Under the pieces are notes generated by a model, which was given only the letters and a program-made list of their open reading frames with translations, was not told the DNA's origin and did not search any database. Shown piece by piece: positions 27,418-37,261 of a DNA stretch of 64,000 nucleotides (positions are counted from its first letter, which is position 1; every line of letters starts with the position of its first letter). The stretch lies in contig NZ_CP168006.1 in the NCBI RefSeq assembly GCF_041521385.1, positions 4,060,522 through 4,124,521 of the forward strand, given 5' to 3'. This DNA comes from Alcaligenes faecalis. GTDB taxonomy: Bacteria > Pseudomonadota > Gammaproteobacteria > Burkholderiales > Burkholderiaceae_B. Both the position numbers and the translations under genes were made by a program.

Positions 27418-30328
27418 TGTGGCCAGCCTATTCGGACTCAAGCGTCAAAGCGCAACACAGCCAAGTGGTAAGCGTTCACCACAGAGCACGATTCAGGCCC
27501 TCTCTCCAGGGCAGACCGTGGCAGATCGTCGACGCATGGCCCTGCGGCCACCGTCGTTTACCGACATGCTGCCCTATATCAGCTATGCCCCCGATGAGCG
27601 CATTTTTGTGTTGCGTGATGGCAATACCCTCGGGGCAATGTTTGAGCTCTCTCCCATTGCGACCGAGGCCATGCCTATCGAAATCCTGAATGAACACGCC
27701 CAGAAGATTCAGGAGGCCTTGCAAGCCATGCCATCGGTCAACGGCGCACCGTGGATTGCTCAGTTTTTTGTCAACGATGACCGTAACCTAGATCATCTTA
27801 ATGACACTTTCACCGACTATATCCTGGAGCAACACAAGGACGATGGCCTGGGCCAGGAGATCCTGAACTCGCCGTTTACCCAGGCGGTATTGGATGAGGT
27901 GCGCTCGCATCTGTCGAATGTCTCGCAACCCAATGGCCTGTTCACCGATACGCTTGTCACCGGTCAAGTCTGGCGCGGGCAGATCCGCCGTGTCCGTTGT
28001 TGCCTGTATCGTCGATTTGGCGGTGCAGCCGATGATCCACAAACGCCGGTGCAGCAAATCGAGTCGGTGGCCAACACCATCATGGCCACGTTTTCCGAAG
28101 CCGGTGTAGCCGTTCGCCGCTGCACCGGCAAAGACCTGTATGAGTGGCTACTGCCGTTTTTTAACCGTGATCTGCCTTGGGCGCCAGGCACGCAAATGAT
28201 GCGTGAATTACCCTATCCCGGCGACACCCCGTTGACCGATGACGAGGATACGCCCATTTTTGGATGGGACTTGTCAGAGCTATTGAGCATCAATGAGCCC
28301 CGTTCGAACCTGGAACAGGGATTGTTTGAATTTGATGGCGTACCCGTCAAGGCGTTGACCCTGCAAAATATGCGCAAGCAGCCTGAGATTGGTCATTTCA
28401 CGGCGGAGCTGGCCAACGGTAAAGAGCGATTTGCACGATTTGACCGTCTGCCTCCCGGCTCGATGCTCTCGGTCTCCATCACGATTGCGCCGCAGCACAT
28501 CGTAGAGTCACAAATTGAGCGGATCCGGGATGCCTCACGCGCCAAGACCGCCCAGGCCATCGAGACCTACCGGGAATGCTCCAATGTTTTGAGTGAAATA
28601 GTTCGGGGCAACCACCTGTTTCCAATGATGGTGACCCTGTACGCGACTGCCACCAGCACAGATGAACTCGATAGCAACATCAACACGATTAATGCGCTGT
28701 TGATCCCATCAGGCCTGAAGTTCATCAGCAATCAGCATGACCTGGTCCCGCTGGACACATTCATGCGGGCGCTGCCGTTTAACTATGACCCTGCCTTCGA
28801 TAACCAGGTACTTCGTCGATCCCGTCTGACCTTCGCCTCCCATATTGCGCGTCTCTTACCGCTGTATGGCCGTGCCCGTGGCACACCCCACCCTGGTATG
28901 TGGTTCTGGAATCGCGGCGGGGAACCCTTGTTTGTGGATCCGCTCAACAAACGCGATCGTAAAAAGAACGCCCATATGTTGGTGCTGGGACCGACCGGAG
29001 CCGGTAAATCGGCCACCTTGAACTACATCGCCATGATGACGATGGCCATTCATCGGCCACGGCTGGTGATTGTCGATGCCGGGAACTCCTTCGGCCTTTT
29101 GGTGGATTTTTTTAAAGACAGAGGGCTATCGACCTACAAAGTTGAACTGAACAGTAGTGCAAAAGTGTCCTTGCCACCGTTCGTTCATGCGTACCAACTA
29201 CTAGATGATAGTGAAGTGATGGAGAGCTTTGTGGCGGCCGAGCAGCAGGCACGAAGCAACGCAGGCCTGCCCGATGACGAGCTGCTCAATGCCCTGCTTG
29301 GCCAAGATGATGAGCCGTCGACTGCCGACGTGTCTTTTCATGAAACGTTCCAGGCCAGGGAAGAGGACGAAGAGCAGGACGACGAGCTGGATAAAAGAGA
29401 CTTGCTGGGCGAGATGCTGATTGCCGCGATCCTGATGATCACAGGAGGTGAAGCGGACGAAGTCGCACAAATGAGTCGAGCCGACCGCTACCTGGTATCA
29501 CGCGCCATCATTATGGCCGCGATCAGTTGCAAGGAACGGGGAGCCAAGCACCCGTTGACGCAAGATGTGGCCCTGCAGCTCATGCACATGAATAAAGACC
29601 AGACCATGTCACCGGCGCGGCGGGCCCGCGCCGAAGAAATGGGCCAGTCCATGATGACATTCACTCAGGCACTGCGAGGCAAATTATTCAATCGCGAGGG
29701 CCAGGACTGGCCGGATGCAGATGTCACTCTAGTTGAGATGGGTACGCTCACTCAAGACGGCTATGAAGACGCCTTGGCAGTTGCATACACAAGCCTCATC
29801 GACTCAGTACAGTCCCGTGCCGAGCTGAACCAACACTCTGGTCGCCCGATGGTGTTCCTTACGGACGAGGGCCACTTGATCACAACCAATGAGCTGCTTG
29901 GCCCCAAGATAGCCAAGGGCACCAAAATGTGGCGCAAATTCAATACCTGGTTCTGGCTTGCCACACAAAACCTGAAAGACTTCCCCGACTCCATGGAGCG
30001 CGTGCTCTCGATGTGTGAGTACTGGATGCTGCTGACCATGGACAAAGCGGAGATTGAAGAAGTGGTGCGGTTCCGGTCGCTCACCAACGAGCAGCGAGCG
30101 ATGATGGAATCCGCCCAAAAGGAGCCCCCGAAATACACGGAAGGGGTGCTGATTTCTGCGACCGGCCAGATGCTCTTTCGCAACGTCCCTCCTGCTCTTC
30201 CCATTGCGCTGGCCATGACCGAGGGTCATGAGAAAGCACACCGCCGTCGCCTGATGGATAAACATGGAATCAACGAAATGGGTGCGGCTCAAATGGTGGC
30301 ACAAGAACTGGCCCGGAGTCGCTCATGA
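27407..30328 (+). CDS. traC: Conjugative transfer ATPase, TraC/VirB4-like (TIGR03744)
   Basis: About 973 residues from ATG 27407, preceded by AAGAAGGGAG. The N-terminal half is the VirB4/TraC domain (SFTDMLPYISYAPDERIFVL). The ATPase half has Walker A GPTGAGKS near residue 528 and Walker B VFLTDEGHLI near residue 817, then NTWFWLATQNLKDFP. An acidic insert (EEDEEQDDELDKRD) lies near residue 650. It powers pilus assembly and DNA transfer. It overlaps the next gene by ATGA. Confidence 0.93.
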   Translation: MIANVASLFGLKRQSATQPSGKRSPQSTIQALSPGQTVADRRRMALRPPSFTDMLPYISYAPDERIFVLRDGNTLGAMFELSPIATEAMPIEILNEHAQKIQEALQAMPSVNGAPWIAQFFVNDDRNLDHLNDTFTDYILEQHKDDGLGQEILNSPFTQAVLDEVRSHLSNVSQPNGLFTDTLVTGQVWRGQIRRVRCCLYRRFGGAADDPQTPVQQIESVANTIMATFSEAGVAVRRCTGKDLYEWLLPFFNRDLPWAPGTQMMRELPYPGDTPLTDDEDTPIFGWDLSELLSINEPRSNLEQGLFEFDGVPVKALTLQNMRKQPEIGHFTAELANGKERFARFDRLPPGSMLSVSITIAPQHIVESQIERIRDASRAKTAQAIETYRECSNVLSEIVRGNHLFPMMVTLYATATSTDELDSNINTINALLIPSGLKFISNQHDLVPLDTFMRALPFNYDPAFDNQVLRRSRLTFASHIARLLPLYGRARGTPHPGMWFWNRGGEPLFVDPLNKRDRKKNAHMLVLGPTGAGKSATLNYIAMMTMAIHRPRLVIVDAGNSFGLLVDFFKDRGLSTYKVELNSSAKVSLPPFVHAYQLLDDSEVMESFVAAEQQARSNAGLPDDELLNALLGQDDEPSTADVSFHETFQAREEDEEQDDELDKRDLLGEMLIAAILMITGGEADEVAQMSRADRYLVSRAIIMAAISCKERGAKHPLTQDVALQLMHMNKDQTMSPARRARAEEMGQSMMTFTQALRGKLFNREGQDWPDADVTLVEMGTLTQDGYEDALAVAYTSLIDSVQSRAELNQHSGRPMVFLTDEGHLITTNELLGPKIAKGTKMWRKFNTWFWLATQNLKDFPDSMERVLSMCEYWMLLTMDKAEIEEVVRFRSLTNEQRAMMESAQKEPPKYTEGVLISATGQMLFRNVPPALPIALAMTEGHEKAHRRRLMDKHGINEMGAAQMVAQELARSRS

Positions 30329-30804
30329 TTAAAGCCCGCTCATTTTTCACCGCTGCTTCTCAGCTCACAACTCGCATGGCGTTGCTTTCTGCGCTATGTA
30401 CCGTGGCCACACCATCGTCCGCGCAACAGCCTGGCCAAGATTTGTATGCAGGAGTCTTATCTGTAGAGGTATTTGTCAACACCGCCATGCCAGTCATATC
30501 AACCGATTGGCCCCCCTACATCCAGACTGTCTACCGTTTGGATGCGCTGAGTAATCTCGAAGCTCAAATGAACGTCGGAATGCCACAAGACGAAAATGAA
30601 GCCCGACAGTGGGTGGCGGCCAATGAGACCCGCTTGCGACAAATGATCCAGCCCATGGTCGCCAGTGCCGTTAACGGCCTGGCACGCGCACAGCACTATC
30701 AGATTGACCGCATACCAGCCGTCGTCATCAACCAACGATATGTGGTTTTTGGCTATGTCGACGTTGACCAGGCGCTTATGGCCTGGCGTGACAGCCAGCA
30801 TTAA
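30325..30804 (+). CDS. TIGR03757 family ICE protein
   Basis: A 159-residue exported protein with an N-terminal signal ending near SSAQQ. The thioredoxin-like fold of TIGR03757 shows as VEVFVNTAMPVI near the start and DRIPAVVINQRYVVFGYVDVDQAL at the end. The CxxC is absent. It comes after the ATPase and before the TraU-like gene, comparable to TrbC in F-type systems. Confidence 0.86.
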   Translation: MIKARSFFTAASQLTTRMALLSALCTVATPSSAQQPGQDLYAGVLSVEVFVNTAMPVISTDWPPYIQTVYRLDALSNLEAQMNVGMPQDENEARQWVAANETRLRQMIQPMVASAVNGLARAQHYQIDRIPAVVINQRYVVFGYVDVDQALMAWRDSQH

Positions 30805-30813
30805 GGAGCACTC

Positions 30814-32160
30814 ATGTCGATCACTACTTTGCGCTTCAGGCACATGCTGGCGGTCAGTTTGCTGGTGCTGGCCACCGCGCTGCGACCTGTAGAAGCCACA
30901 GCAGCAACCACCACGGCGGGCGTCGTCACCAACACGGTCGCCGCACTACCCAGTTGCACGTCCTATCAAGTCAAAGGCATCTGTGTCTGGTTGGTCTGCG
31001 TCCCGCTCATTGGCTGCTTCATCCGGACGTCGGTTCGGGTTGCCCATTACGTGCCTGATGTCGTGATCAGCACCTACAACGACCCTCTGGCTCATCCTTG
31101 GGCCGAGGTGGGTAAGCCATTGGCAACAACTATTTCCTCAGTGGGATCGGCTGTAGTCGGCGCCCCGATCGACGCCTCAGCAGGAACACAGCGCGAGGGC
31201 ACCGAGGTGACGACCTATAAAAGTGCGGACGCCATCGGCAACCCGGCAGGCTTGATTGCCAGCATCGCCAGCGGCTACATCCCCAGCTTTGGCAGCTCAT
31301 TCCAGTTTCCGGGCTATAGCGAATTGCTGGCTTTCACTCGCACAGAGCTGCCTCGTATCGCGCAGTCCTGGCGGCAAGTCCCCCAACAGCTGGGCAACGA
31401 GTTTATTGAAGCAACCCGTGCCATGGCCAATGCACCAGCAGACATCATTTCCTCCATTTCTGCCTTCCCAGCCAAACTGGGCCAGTTAAGTTCGTCGATT
31501 GGCAATTTAGGCAATGTCTTTGGGGGAAGCGTCAGCACCCAAGCCATTGGCTTGTCCGGCGTCGATATGGTGGGTGCCGATCTTGGGCCAATCAGAGACA
31601 TGGTGCAGATCGCCCAGAGCCTGGGAGCCTCAGGGGGGCTATCGAGCATGTTCTGCCCTGGTTCAGCGTCGGTGTTCAATCTGCATTTTCAGTCGGACAT
31701 GGATGCCATGAGCTGGCGCGGGTTCTGGCCGCTGGAGATGCTTTACCCCCAATCATGGGTGCCTGGTACAGGGGAAGTAAGCACCTCGCCCCTTTCCACT
31801 ACCTGGGGGCCTATATACCCACGTAACGGCGAACTGGTGCAGTCACACCCAGTCAAGGCCTCCGCCGTGCTGGCCACGCGTGTCGGAAGCATCATCTCGC
31901 AATCGGCACAGCCTCACATTTACAAGCGTCTACAACCAGGTAGGGGCTACAAGTACTTCCCCACCTCCAAGCCCACCACCTGGCAAATGATTTATCCGAG
32001 TGCCCAACGCTCCTGCATGACCTTTGGGGCCGATGACTCACTGAGCCTGGCCAGCTTTGGTGATTACAAGACCGATGGTGCCGACGGCTACATGTGGAAC
32101 ATGTGGAACCACTATGACTGCTGCCGTATCCGTGGTGAGTTTTTATACAGCATCCCTTAA
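30814..32160 (+). CDS. TIGR03756 family ICE protein (TraU-like, PFL_4710)
   Basis: A 448-residue exported protein with an N-terminal signal (LAVSLLVLATALRPVEA). Cys-rich LPSCTSYQVKGICVWLVCVP near residue 50 and the C-terminal ARVGS-type, YDCCRIRG region match the TraU-like TIGR03756 group. Several Cys pairs imply disulfides, consistent with Dsb proteins encoded in the element. It has an RBS, AAGGAG, and a 10-base gap from the preceding gene. Confidence 0.87.
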   Translation: MSITTLRFRHMLAVSLLVLATALRPVEATAATTTAGVVTNTVAALPSCTSYQVKGICVWLVCVPLIGCFIRTSVRVAHYVPDVVISTYNDPLAHPWAEVGKPLATTISSVGSAVVGAPIDASAGTQREGTEVTTYKSADAIGNPAGLIASIASGYIPSFGSSFQFPGYSELLAFTRTELPRIAQSWRQVPQQLGNEFIEATRAMANAPADIISSISAFPAKLGQLSSSIGNLGNVFGGSVSTQAIGLSGVDMVGADLGPIRDMVQIAQSLGASGGLSSMFCPGSASVFNLHFQSDMDAMSWRGFWPLEMLYPQSWVPGTGEVSTSPLSTTWGPIYPRNGELVQSHPVKASAVLATRVGSIISQSAQPHIYKRLQPGRGYKYFPTSKPTTWQMIYPSAQRSCMTFGADDSLSLASFGDYKTDGADGYMWNMWNHYDCCRIRGEFLYSIP

Positions 32161-32177
32161 GTGAAGGACGAATACTT

Positions 32178-33569
32178 ATGCAACAACCACGACGCCCCTT
32201 CTCACCGCGCTTAAAACCAGCCGCCATGATGCTGGCTCTTGCGTTGACCGCCATGAGCGTGATGCCCGACGCCTACGCGCAACCCATACGCGGCTCTTCA
32301 CTGTATTACCGAATGGGAGGTGGGTCGCCTGGCGGTTCTGCCAATTATCGCGGTCAGGTCGCACACAACCTAGGTTTTGGTGCAAATGCGCGGCTGAACT
32401 ATTCATGTGGCAAGTTTGATATAGGCCTATCTTGGGCCAACATCATGAACAACCTCAACAACCTGGGCCAGACGGTGACTGGGGCGATTCAATCTGGTAT
32501 CGCTGCCCTCCCCTTATACGTCTTGCAACGCGCACAGCCAGGCCTGTATCAGATTTTCCAAAACTACTCGCAAAAAGTGGATCTCCTGCTTGGGGCCAGC
32601 CTTAAATCCTGCGAAGAGATGGAGGCCATGGTCAAAGCGGGCCAGAATCCCTATGAAGATTGGATCAAGATGGCCAAAGGAGAAGGCTGGAAGATCAAGG
32701 CCTCTGCGCAAGGCGATATTTACCAGGCGAAAATCGACATTGAGAAAAATGAAGAGGCGAACAAAGCTGGAGTGCCATGGGTCTTTGGCCAAAATGCCGG
32801 GGGTGTAGGAGGACGACCCATTGAGCCGGTGCGAGATCTCTCTGTGGCAGGCTACAACGCTACCCTCAACAAACCAATCACCGCATCAGAGACCACGGAC
32901 TACAGTAACTCACCTGCCGAGAAAAACTCTCGCCTGGTTCGTGCGTTTAAATCGCCGGCAGAACTTGCCCAATGGACAACCGAAGTCTTGGGGGATCAGA
33001 AGGTCTATACCTGCGGCCAGCATCACTGCCCCGCCCCAACTACGGTCGTGACCTCCAGCGGCCTGGGGCCCAAATATGAAGCCGAAGTCGATTTCGTCCA
33101 GCCTAAGCTAGAGGCAATGGCCAACCCATCGAACTCGGCCACGTATGCCGATCTCGCAGAAATCTCAGCTCCTGGCTTTGCCGTATCTCCCCAGTTGCTT
33201 GACTCATTACGGGCGATGCCGCCTGACACCCGCAGCATCGCTGTGAACCGCATTGCTCAGGAAATGGCGATGCACCGGGTGATCAATAAGGCATTGGTGG
33301 CGCGTAGCGTGTTGATGACAGGTCTGACCTTACCGGAGGTTACGGCCGCAGGAGATGCCATCCAAAACACCCAGGCTTCGGTCGATCGCTTAAGTGGTTA
33401 CATTGACGACTTGATGTATGAGGCTCGGATCCGCAAGGATCTGACGTCCCAGACGGCATTGTCGATCATCAACACCCAGTCCGCCATTGACACACAATCA
33501 CTGAACGTACCGGGTGGCAACCCTGTTGATCCTGCCCCAGCAGTGGGTGGACGGGTGCCTGGACTATGA
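32178..33569 (+). CDS. TIGR03755 family ICE protein (PFL_4711, TraH-like)
   Basis: A 463-residue exported protein. A signal peptide (AAMMLALALTAMSVMPDAYA) is followed by LYYRMGGGSPGGSANYRG and LNYSCGKFDIGLSWANIMNNLNN-type conserved sequence. TIGR03755 proteins take the place of TraH in pilus assembly. The last 4 bases overlap the next start. Confidence 0.88.
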   Translation: MQQPRRPFSPRLKPAAMMLALALTAMSVMPDAYAQPIRGSSLYYRMGGGSPGGSANYRGQVAHNLGFGANARLNYSCGKFDIGLSWANIMNNLNNLGQTVTGAIQSGIAALPLYVLQRAQPGLYQIFQNYSQKVDLLLGASLKSCEEMEAMVKAGQNPYEDWIKMAKGEGWKIKASAQGDIYQAKIDIEKNEEANKAGVPWVFGQNAGGVGGRPIEPVRDLSVAGYNATLNKPITASETTDYSNSPAEKNSRLVRAFKSPAELAQWTTEVLGDQKVYTCGQHHCPAPTTVVTSSGLGPKYEAEVDFVQPKLEAMANPSNSATYADLAEISAPGFAVSPQLLDSLRAMPPDTRSIAVNRIAQEMAMHRVINKALVARSVLMTGLTLPEVTAAGDAIQNTQASVDRLSGYIDDLMYEARIRKDLTSQTALSIINTQSAIDTQSLNVPGGNPVDPAPAVGGRVPGL

Positions 33570-33967
33570 CACAAGCCTCTCTCACCAAAAAACGCAGCTG
33601 GCTGTGGCGAGCACTGATATGGCTCGCCATCGGTTTGGCCGGATTTCTCCTGCTCATTGGGCTGCTCGGCGCACTAGCGCAGTCTTTTATCGGACAGGAA
33701 CATAAACTCCTGACCCTGCTTGAGGGAACGACGTCAGTGCGAGATATCGGTGCTATCGCTCAATGTATGGCAGCACTACTCATAATCGGGCGCTGGCCAT
33801 CCGTCGTTCGCTGGCTTCAAGCCAGACATATTGTTCAAGAATTCGAATATGACGCCGTGCTGGCTAGCCGCCGCAAGGTGGCCGCATTTATCACACTGTA
33901 CTTAATCTTGATCCCGATTGGCCTCGACCGTATATGGCGCTTGGCAACAGCGCTCATGACGGCTTAG
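33566..33967 (+). CDS. Small T4SS-operon membrane protein
   Basis: A 133-residue protein with three or four predicted helices (about 13-38, 62-78 and 105-122). It has no family I recognise. It lies between the TIGR03755 and TraG-N genes, a position in GI-type ICEs often filled by a small membrane protein. The 4-base overlap upstream and 15-base gap downstream show it is part of the operon. Confidence 0.7.
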   Translation: MTQASLTKKRSWLWRALIWLAIGLAGFLLLIGLLGALAQSFIGQEHKLLTLLEGTTSVRDIGAIAQCMAALLIIGRWPSVVRWLQARHIVQEFEYDAVLASRRKVAAFITLYLILIPIGLDRIWRLATALMTA

Positions 33968-33982
33968 GTGGGGGAATAAGCC

Positions 33983-35611
33983 ATGCAACTAGACAGTTAC
34001 CTCGAACTCTTTACCACTTTCTACGGGTGGGCTTTTGCCAATATTTTTGGCGAGATCGTGACCGGCACCGGCTTGGTCGTCATCCCTTTTCTGGTGGTAA
34101 TTCTCAATGCCTGGCGCGAAGCTGGCCAGCGGGGAATGCAAGACATCGGCGTTATGGGGGTTATCAAAAGCGTACAAACGCAGCTCATCGTCATGTTATT
34201 TGTGATGTCGGTCTGCTTTTTCACTTCGCCCATCACAAGCCTAACGTATGCGCGCTTGTCGTACGTGCCTCCTCCTTCGATTGATAACCCTAACCCTGTA
34301 GAGGCAACGCCTGGAGCCAGTGGCAGCACCTACGATACGGCACTACGCGATGCTATTGATGGAAGCATGAGCCAGGCCAGCGGGCTGAGTAACGTGCCCC
34401 TATGGTGGTATTCCATCATGTCCATCAGCTCTGGGATAAACAATGCCTTTCGCAATGGCATGAATAATTCTGGATCTGATATGCGGGTTCTGGAGGATAT
34501 GGCCAAGAATGCCACAATCGAAGACCCCGCCTTGCTCGGTGATGTGCAACGCTTCTATAGCGAATGCTTTATCCCGGCACGCAGTCAGTATCTGCGCAGC
34601 GATCGCAGCAGAATCAGTGCATCAGGTGCCTCGATCTTGGCAGAATCTAATACCGACTATGGGCCAACTGATGTGGATTGGATGGGCAGCCAGTTTTTCA
34701 GAACTGAGCCTGGGTATTACGCCTCCATGCGCAGCCGTGCTCCAGTAACTGGTTTTGCGATCGATTACTCCCGCGATACTGAGTACTACGACCCATCGAG
34801 CAACGTGGACCCACAAGTTACTGGTGCCGTAAACCCAGAGTTTGGACGTCCAACCTGCAAGCAATGGTGGGAGGATCAGCTACGAGAAAAGCTGATCGAT
34901 GGCAGCCCAGGTGTTCGAGCGTTCGCATCCAGAGCGGCGAACGTTCTCACCTTTACGTCGTTCGACAAACAAAAGGATGAAGTGGCTCGTTTGGCGTCAA
35001 CCGCAGCCAATCCAGTCTTTGTTGATTTCGACCAGATGATGGGCACCCCTTATGACGCTGCTACAGTCGCAGGACGAACGATAACGGGCGCTGGGAGCAC
35101 GCTCGGTGTAGGAGGCGCAGCTTTCATGGCCAGCATGGCATGGATGCCATTGGTGACCTCGTTACCGATGATCCAGGCATTGGTTCTCATGGGTATCTAC
35201 GCGTTTCTTCCCTTGGCCACCTTGGTCAGCGGCTTCAGTCTTCGGGTGTTGTTCTTAGGAGCCATGGCCATTCTTACCATCAAAATGTGGGCATCGATGT
35301 GGTACATCGCCACCTGGATCGACGGTCACCTAATCAACGCCATGTACCCTGGCGCTCTGGGCAATATATTTGTTCAAGAAGCCATGATGATCGGCAAAGG
35401 AGCGATTCCAGCAGGCTATAAACGAATGGTTCTAAATACGATATTGCTGTCACTGTATGTCGGATTACCGATCATTTGGTCTTCGATGATGGCGTGGGCC
35501 GGGCTAAAAGTGGCGGGTGGTATCGATAAAATGGTAAGCGAGGGAGGAAACGGAGCAGCCAACTCGGGACGAATTCCATTGTTAGGGAAAATGTTTGGAG
35601 GGAAGAAATAA
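33983..35611 (+). CDS. traG: TraG N-terminal domain conjugal transfer protein
   Basis: A 542-residue polytopic membrane protein. The first 100 residues (SYLELFTTFYGWAFANIFGEI, GTGLVVIPFLVVILNAWREA) match the TraG_N mating-pair stabilisation domain. Further helices lie at about 375-440 and 470-510, with a long soluble loop between. It ends with a Gly-rich basic tail (LGKMFGGKK). It is the last gene of the T4SS operon, followed by a terminator hairpin. Confidence 0.9.
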   Translation: MQLDSYLELFTTFYGWAFANIFGEIVTGTGLVVIPFLVVILNAWREAGQRGMQDIGVMGVIKSVQTQLIVMLFVMSVCFFTSPITSLTYARLSYVPPPSIDNPNPVEATPGASGSTYDTALRDAIDGSMSQASGLSNVPLWWYSIMSISSGINNAFRNGMNNSGSDMRVLEDMAKNATIEDPALLGDVQRFYSECFIPARSQYLRSDRSRISASGASILAESNTDYGPTDVDWMGSQFFRTEPGYYASMRSRAPVTGFAIDYSRDTEYYDPSSNVDPQVTGAVNPEFGRPTCKQWWEDQLREKLIDGSPGVRAFASRAANVLTFTSFDKQKDEVARLASTAANPVFVDFDQMMGTPYDAATVAGRTITGAGSTLGVGGAAFMASMAWMPLVTSLPMIQALVLMGIYAFLPLATLVSGFSLRVLFLGAMAILTIKMWASMWYIATWIDGHLINAMYPGALGNIFVQEAMMIGKGAIPAGYKRMVLNTILLSLYVGLPIIWSSMMAWAGLKVAGGIDKMVSEGGNGAANSGRIPLLGKMFGGKK

Positions 35612-35654
35612 AAACTCAATACTTTCTGAGACTAAGTAGACACAAATCACCTCT

Positions 35655-35692
35655 AGTTCTAGGAAATCCATACAATTCCTAGAACTTTCTTT
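35655..35692 (+). terminator. Terminator hairpin after T4SS operon
   Basis: Perfect 11-base arms AGTTCTAGGAA (35655-35665) and TTCCTAGAACT (35676-35686) with a 10-base loop are followed by TTCTTT. It lies 44 bases after the traG stop. The stem is AU-rich, so termination may be moderate. Confidence 0.65.
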
Positions 35693-35929
35693 ACTTGGGT
35701 AAGTCCAGGCCTGACCTGCCCAAACTACCGGAACTGTAAAGTAGGAAACGCCCCGGCTTAGACGCTTAGCTCGCTGTTGAGCGCCCGTTCACCCGCCAAT
35801 ACTCCCTAGCCTTATTTTGTATGGTCATCCAGCGCACAGCAAGTCTCTGTACCTCAAAGCGGCGTTAGGCTGCTACCTTCGTTCCTACACAGCTACAATT
35901 GGGCATTTACAACAAAGGAAGTCCTTAAG
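35693..35929. other. Non-coding boundary between T4SS operon and cargo
   Basis: No gene is seen between the terminator and the methyltransferase start. A lone GTTAGGC near 35869 was noted but has no partner for an integron-type site. The shift from conjugation genes to a restriction-modification pair marks an ICE cargo hotspot. Confidence 0.35.
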
Positions 35930-37261
35930 ATGCTCCGGACTGTAAGTCTGTTCAGTGGGTGTGGGGGCCTCGACTACGCCTTCCAGTCCAAAGGGTTCGA
36001 CCTCGTGTTTGCGGCTGACAACGATCCCAAGGCGATCGAGGTCTATCGGCGCAACGTAGATGAGCGAGCCTACGTTTACGATGTGGTATCGGCTGAATTC
36101 CATGAGGCTATCGAAAAGATCGGTCAATGCGACGTTGTACTGGGAGGGTTTCCCTGTCAAGGCTTCTCCAAGGCTGGCCCAAAACGAGCAGATGACGAAC
36201 GCAATGCTCTCTATCAGGAGATGAAGCGAGCAGTCGCGGCACTTAAACCGACAATCTTTATTGCCGAGAATGTCGATGGGCTGCACCAAAATTTTGGCGG
36301 GCATTATCTGAAATCAATTATTAACGACTTTGCCGACCTGGGTTATTCCGTTGAATTCAAAATTCTCGACGCTGCAGCTTTCGGTGTGCCTCAGCACCGT
36401 AGAAGAATAATCTTTGTCGGAACCAAGTTCGAGTCTCACCACTCCTTTCATTGGCCTCAGCCAACACACGCGGCTAAATCCCGTAACGGAGAATTCTCAA
36501 TCGTAAATGACGCACTGTCATTATGGGATACTGAAAATACGGCGAGTGTGCTTGCACCACCAGTCACTATGCATGACGCAATTAGCGACCTTGTTACGCT
36601 AGGCGGTGTTTCCGACCATGCCGTTATCAAAAAATGGCCAGAAAAGTATGAACACGTGTTCCGAGCCATTGGACCAGGTCAAAAACTTTGCAATGTACGA
36701 CACGCTGCAACTGCTGTTTATACGTGGAACATACCTGAGGCTTTCGGTTACGTAACGGTACGCCAAAAAAAAATCTTAGAGACTATTGGCTTAAACCGTA
36801 GGCACAAGCAATACGGCGACATACCGAACGGAAACCCTTTGTCTTTAGAAGTTATACAGGAATTGTCCGGCTTATCAGAAATTAACTGTGACGAAATAGA
36901 TGATTTATTGACCAAAAACTATATCAAGGAAGTAGCTGGAAAATATGATCTGAAGGGTGCTATGTTCAATTCCGGCCTCTTTAAGCGTCCGGATTGGAAT
37001 GAACCGTCCCCCACAGTTCTTACTATATTTGATAACCCGCGCTATTTTCTTCATCCTTCCGAAAATAGACCCTTAAGCTTACGCGAATGTGCCCGACTGC
37101 AAAGCTTCCCTGATAGTTTTATTTTCTCACAAGGCGATGAGGCGTCTTTAAAAGCGGGCTACAGATTGGTCGGCAACGCGGTGCCCCCATTGCTTGGACA
37201 ACATCTCGCGATATCTGTTAAAAACTATGTCGAACAATCTAAAGGAAAGGTCACTCAGTGA
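35930..37261 (+). CDS. DNA (cytosine-5-)-methyltransferase
   Basis: A 443-residue C5 methyltransferase. Motif I FSGCGGLDYAF is at residues 7-17, the catalytic PCQ motif has Cys76 (GGFPCQGFS), motif VI is ENVDGL, motif VIII is QHRRRIIFVG, and motif X is LVGNAVPP near the C-terminus. The variable target-recognition region is about residues 180-380. It protects DNA against the putative endonuclease encoded immediately downstream, whose GTG start overlaps this stop. AAGGAAGTCC serves as RBS. The sequence specificity cannot be read from the protein. Confidence 0.93.
   Translation: MLRTVSLFSGCGGLDYAFQSKGFDLVFAADNDPKAIEVYRRNVDERAYVYDVVSAEFHEAIEKIGQCDVVLGGFPCQGFSKAGPKRADDERNALYQEMKRAVAALKPTIFIAENVDGLHQNFGGHYLKSIINDFADLGYSVEFKILDAAAFGVPQHRRRIIFVGTKFESHHSFHWPQPTHAAKSRNGEFSIVNDALSLWDTENTASVLAPPVTMHDAISDLVTLGGVSDHAVIKKWPEKYEHVFRAIGPGQKLCNVRHAATAVYTWNIPEAFGYVTVRQKKILETIGLNRRHKQYGDIPNGNPLSLEVIQELSGLSEINCDEIDDLLTKNYIKEVAGKYDLKGAMFNSGLFKRPDWNEPSPTVLTIFDNPRYFLHPSENRPLSLRECARLQSFPDSFIFSQGDEASLKAGYRLVGNAVPPLLGQHLAISVKNYVEQSKGKVTQ

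Noticed and set aside
35866..35876. GTTAGGC resembling an integron attC half-site; another near 44882
   Set aside because: No complementary GCCTAAC half with proper spacing was found, and no integron integrase is present.
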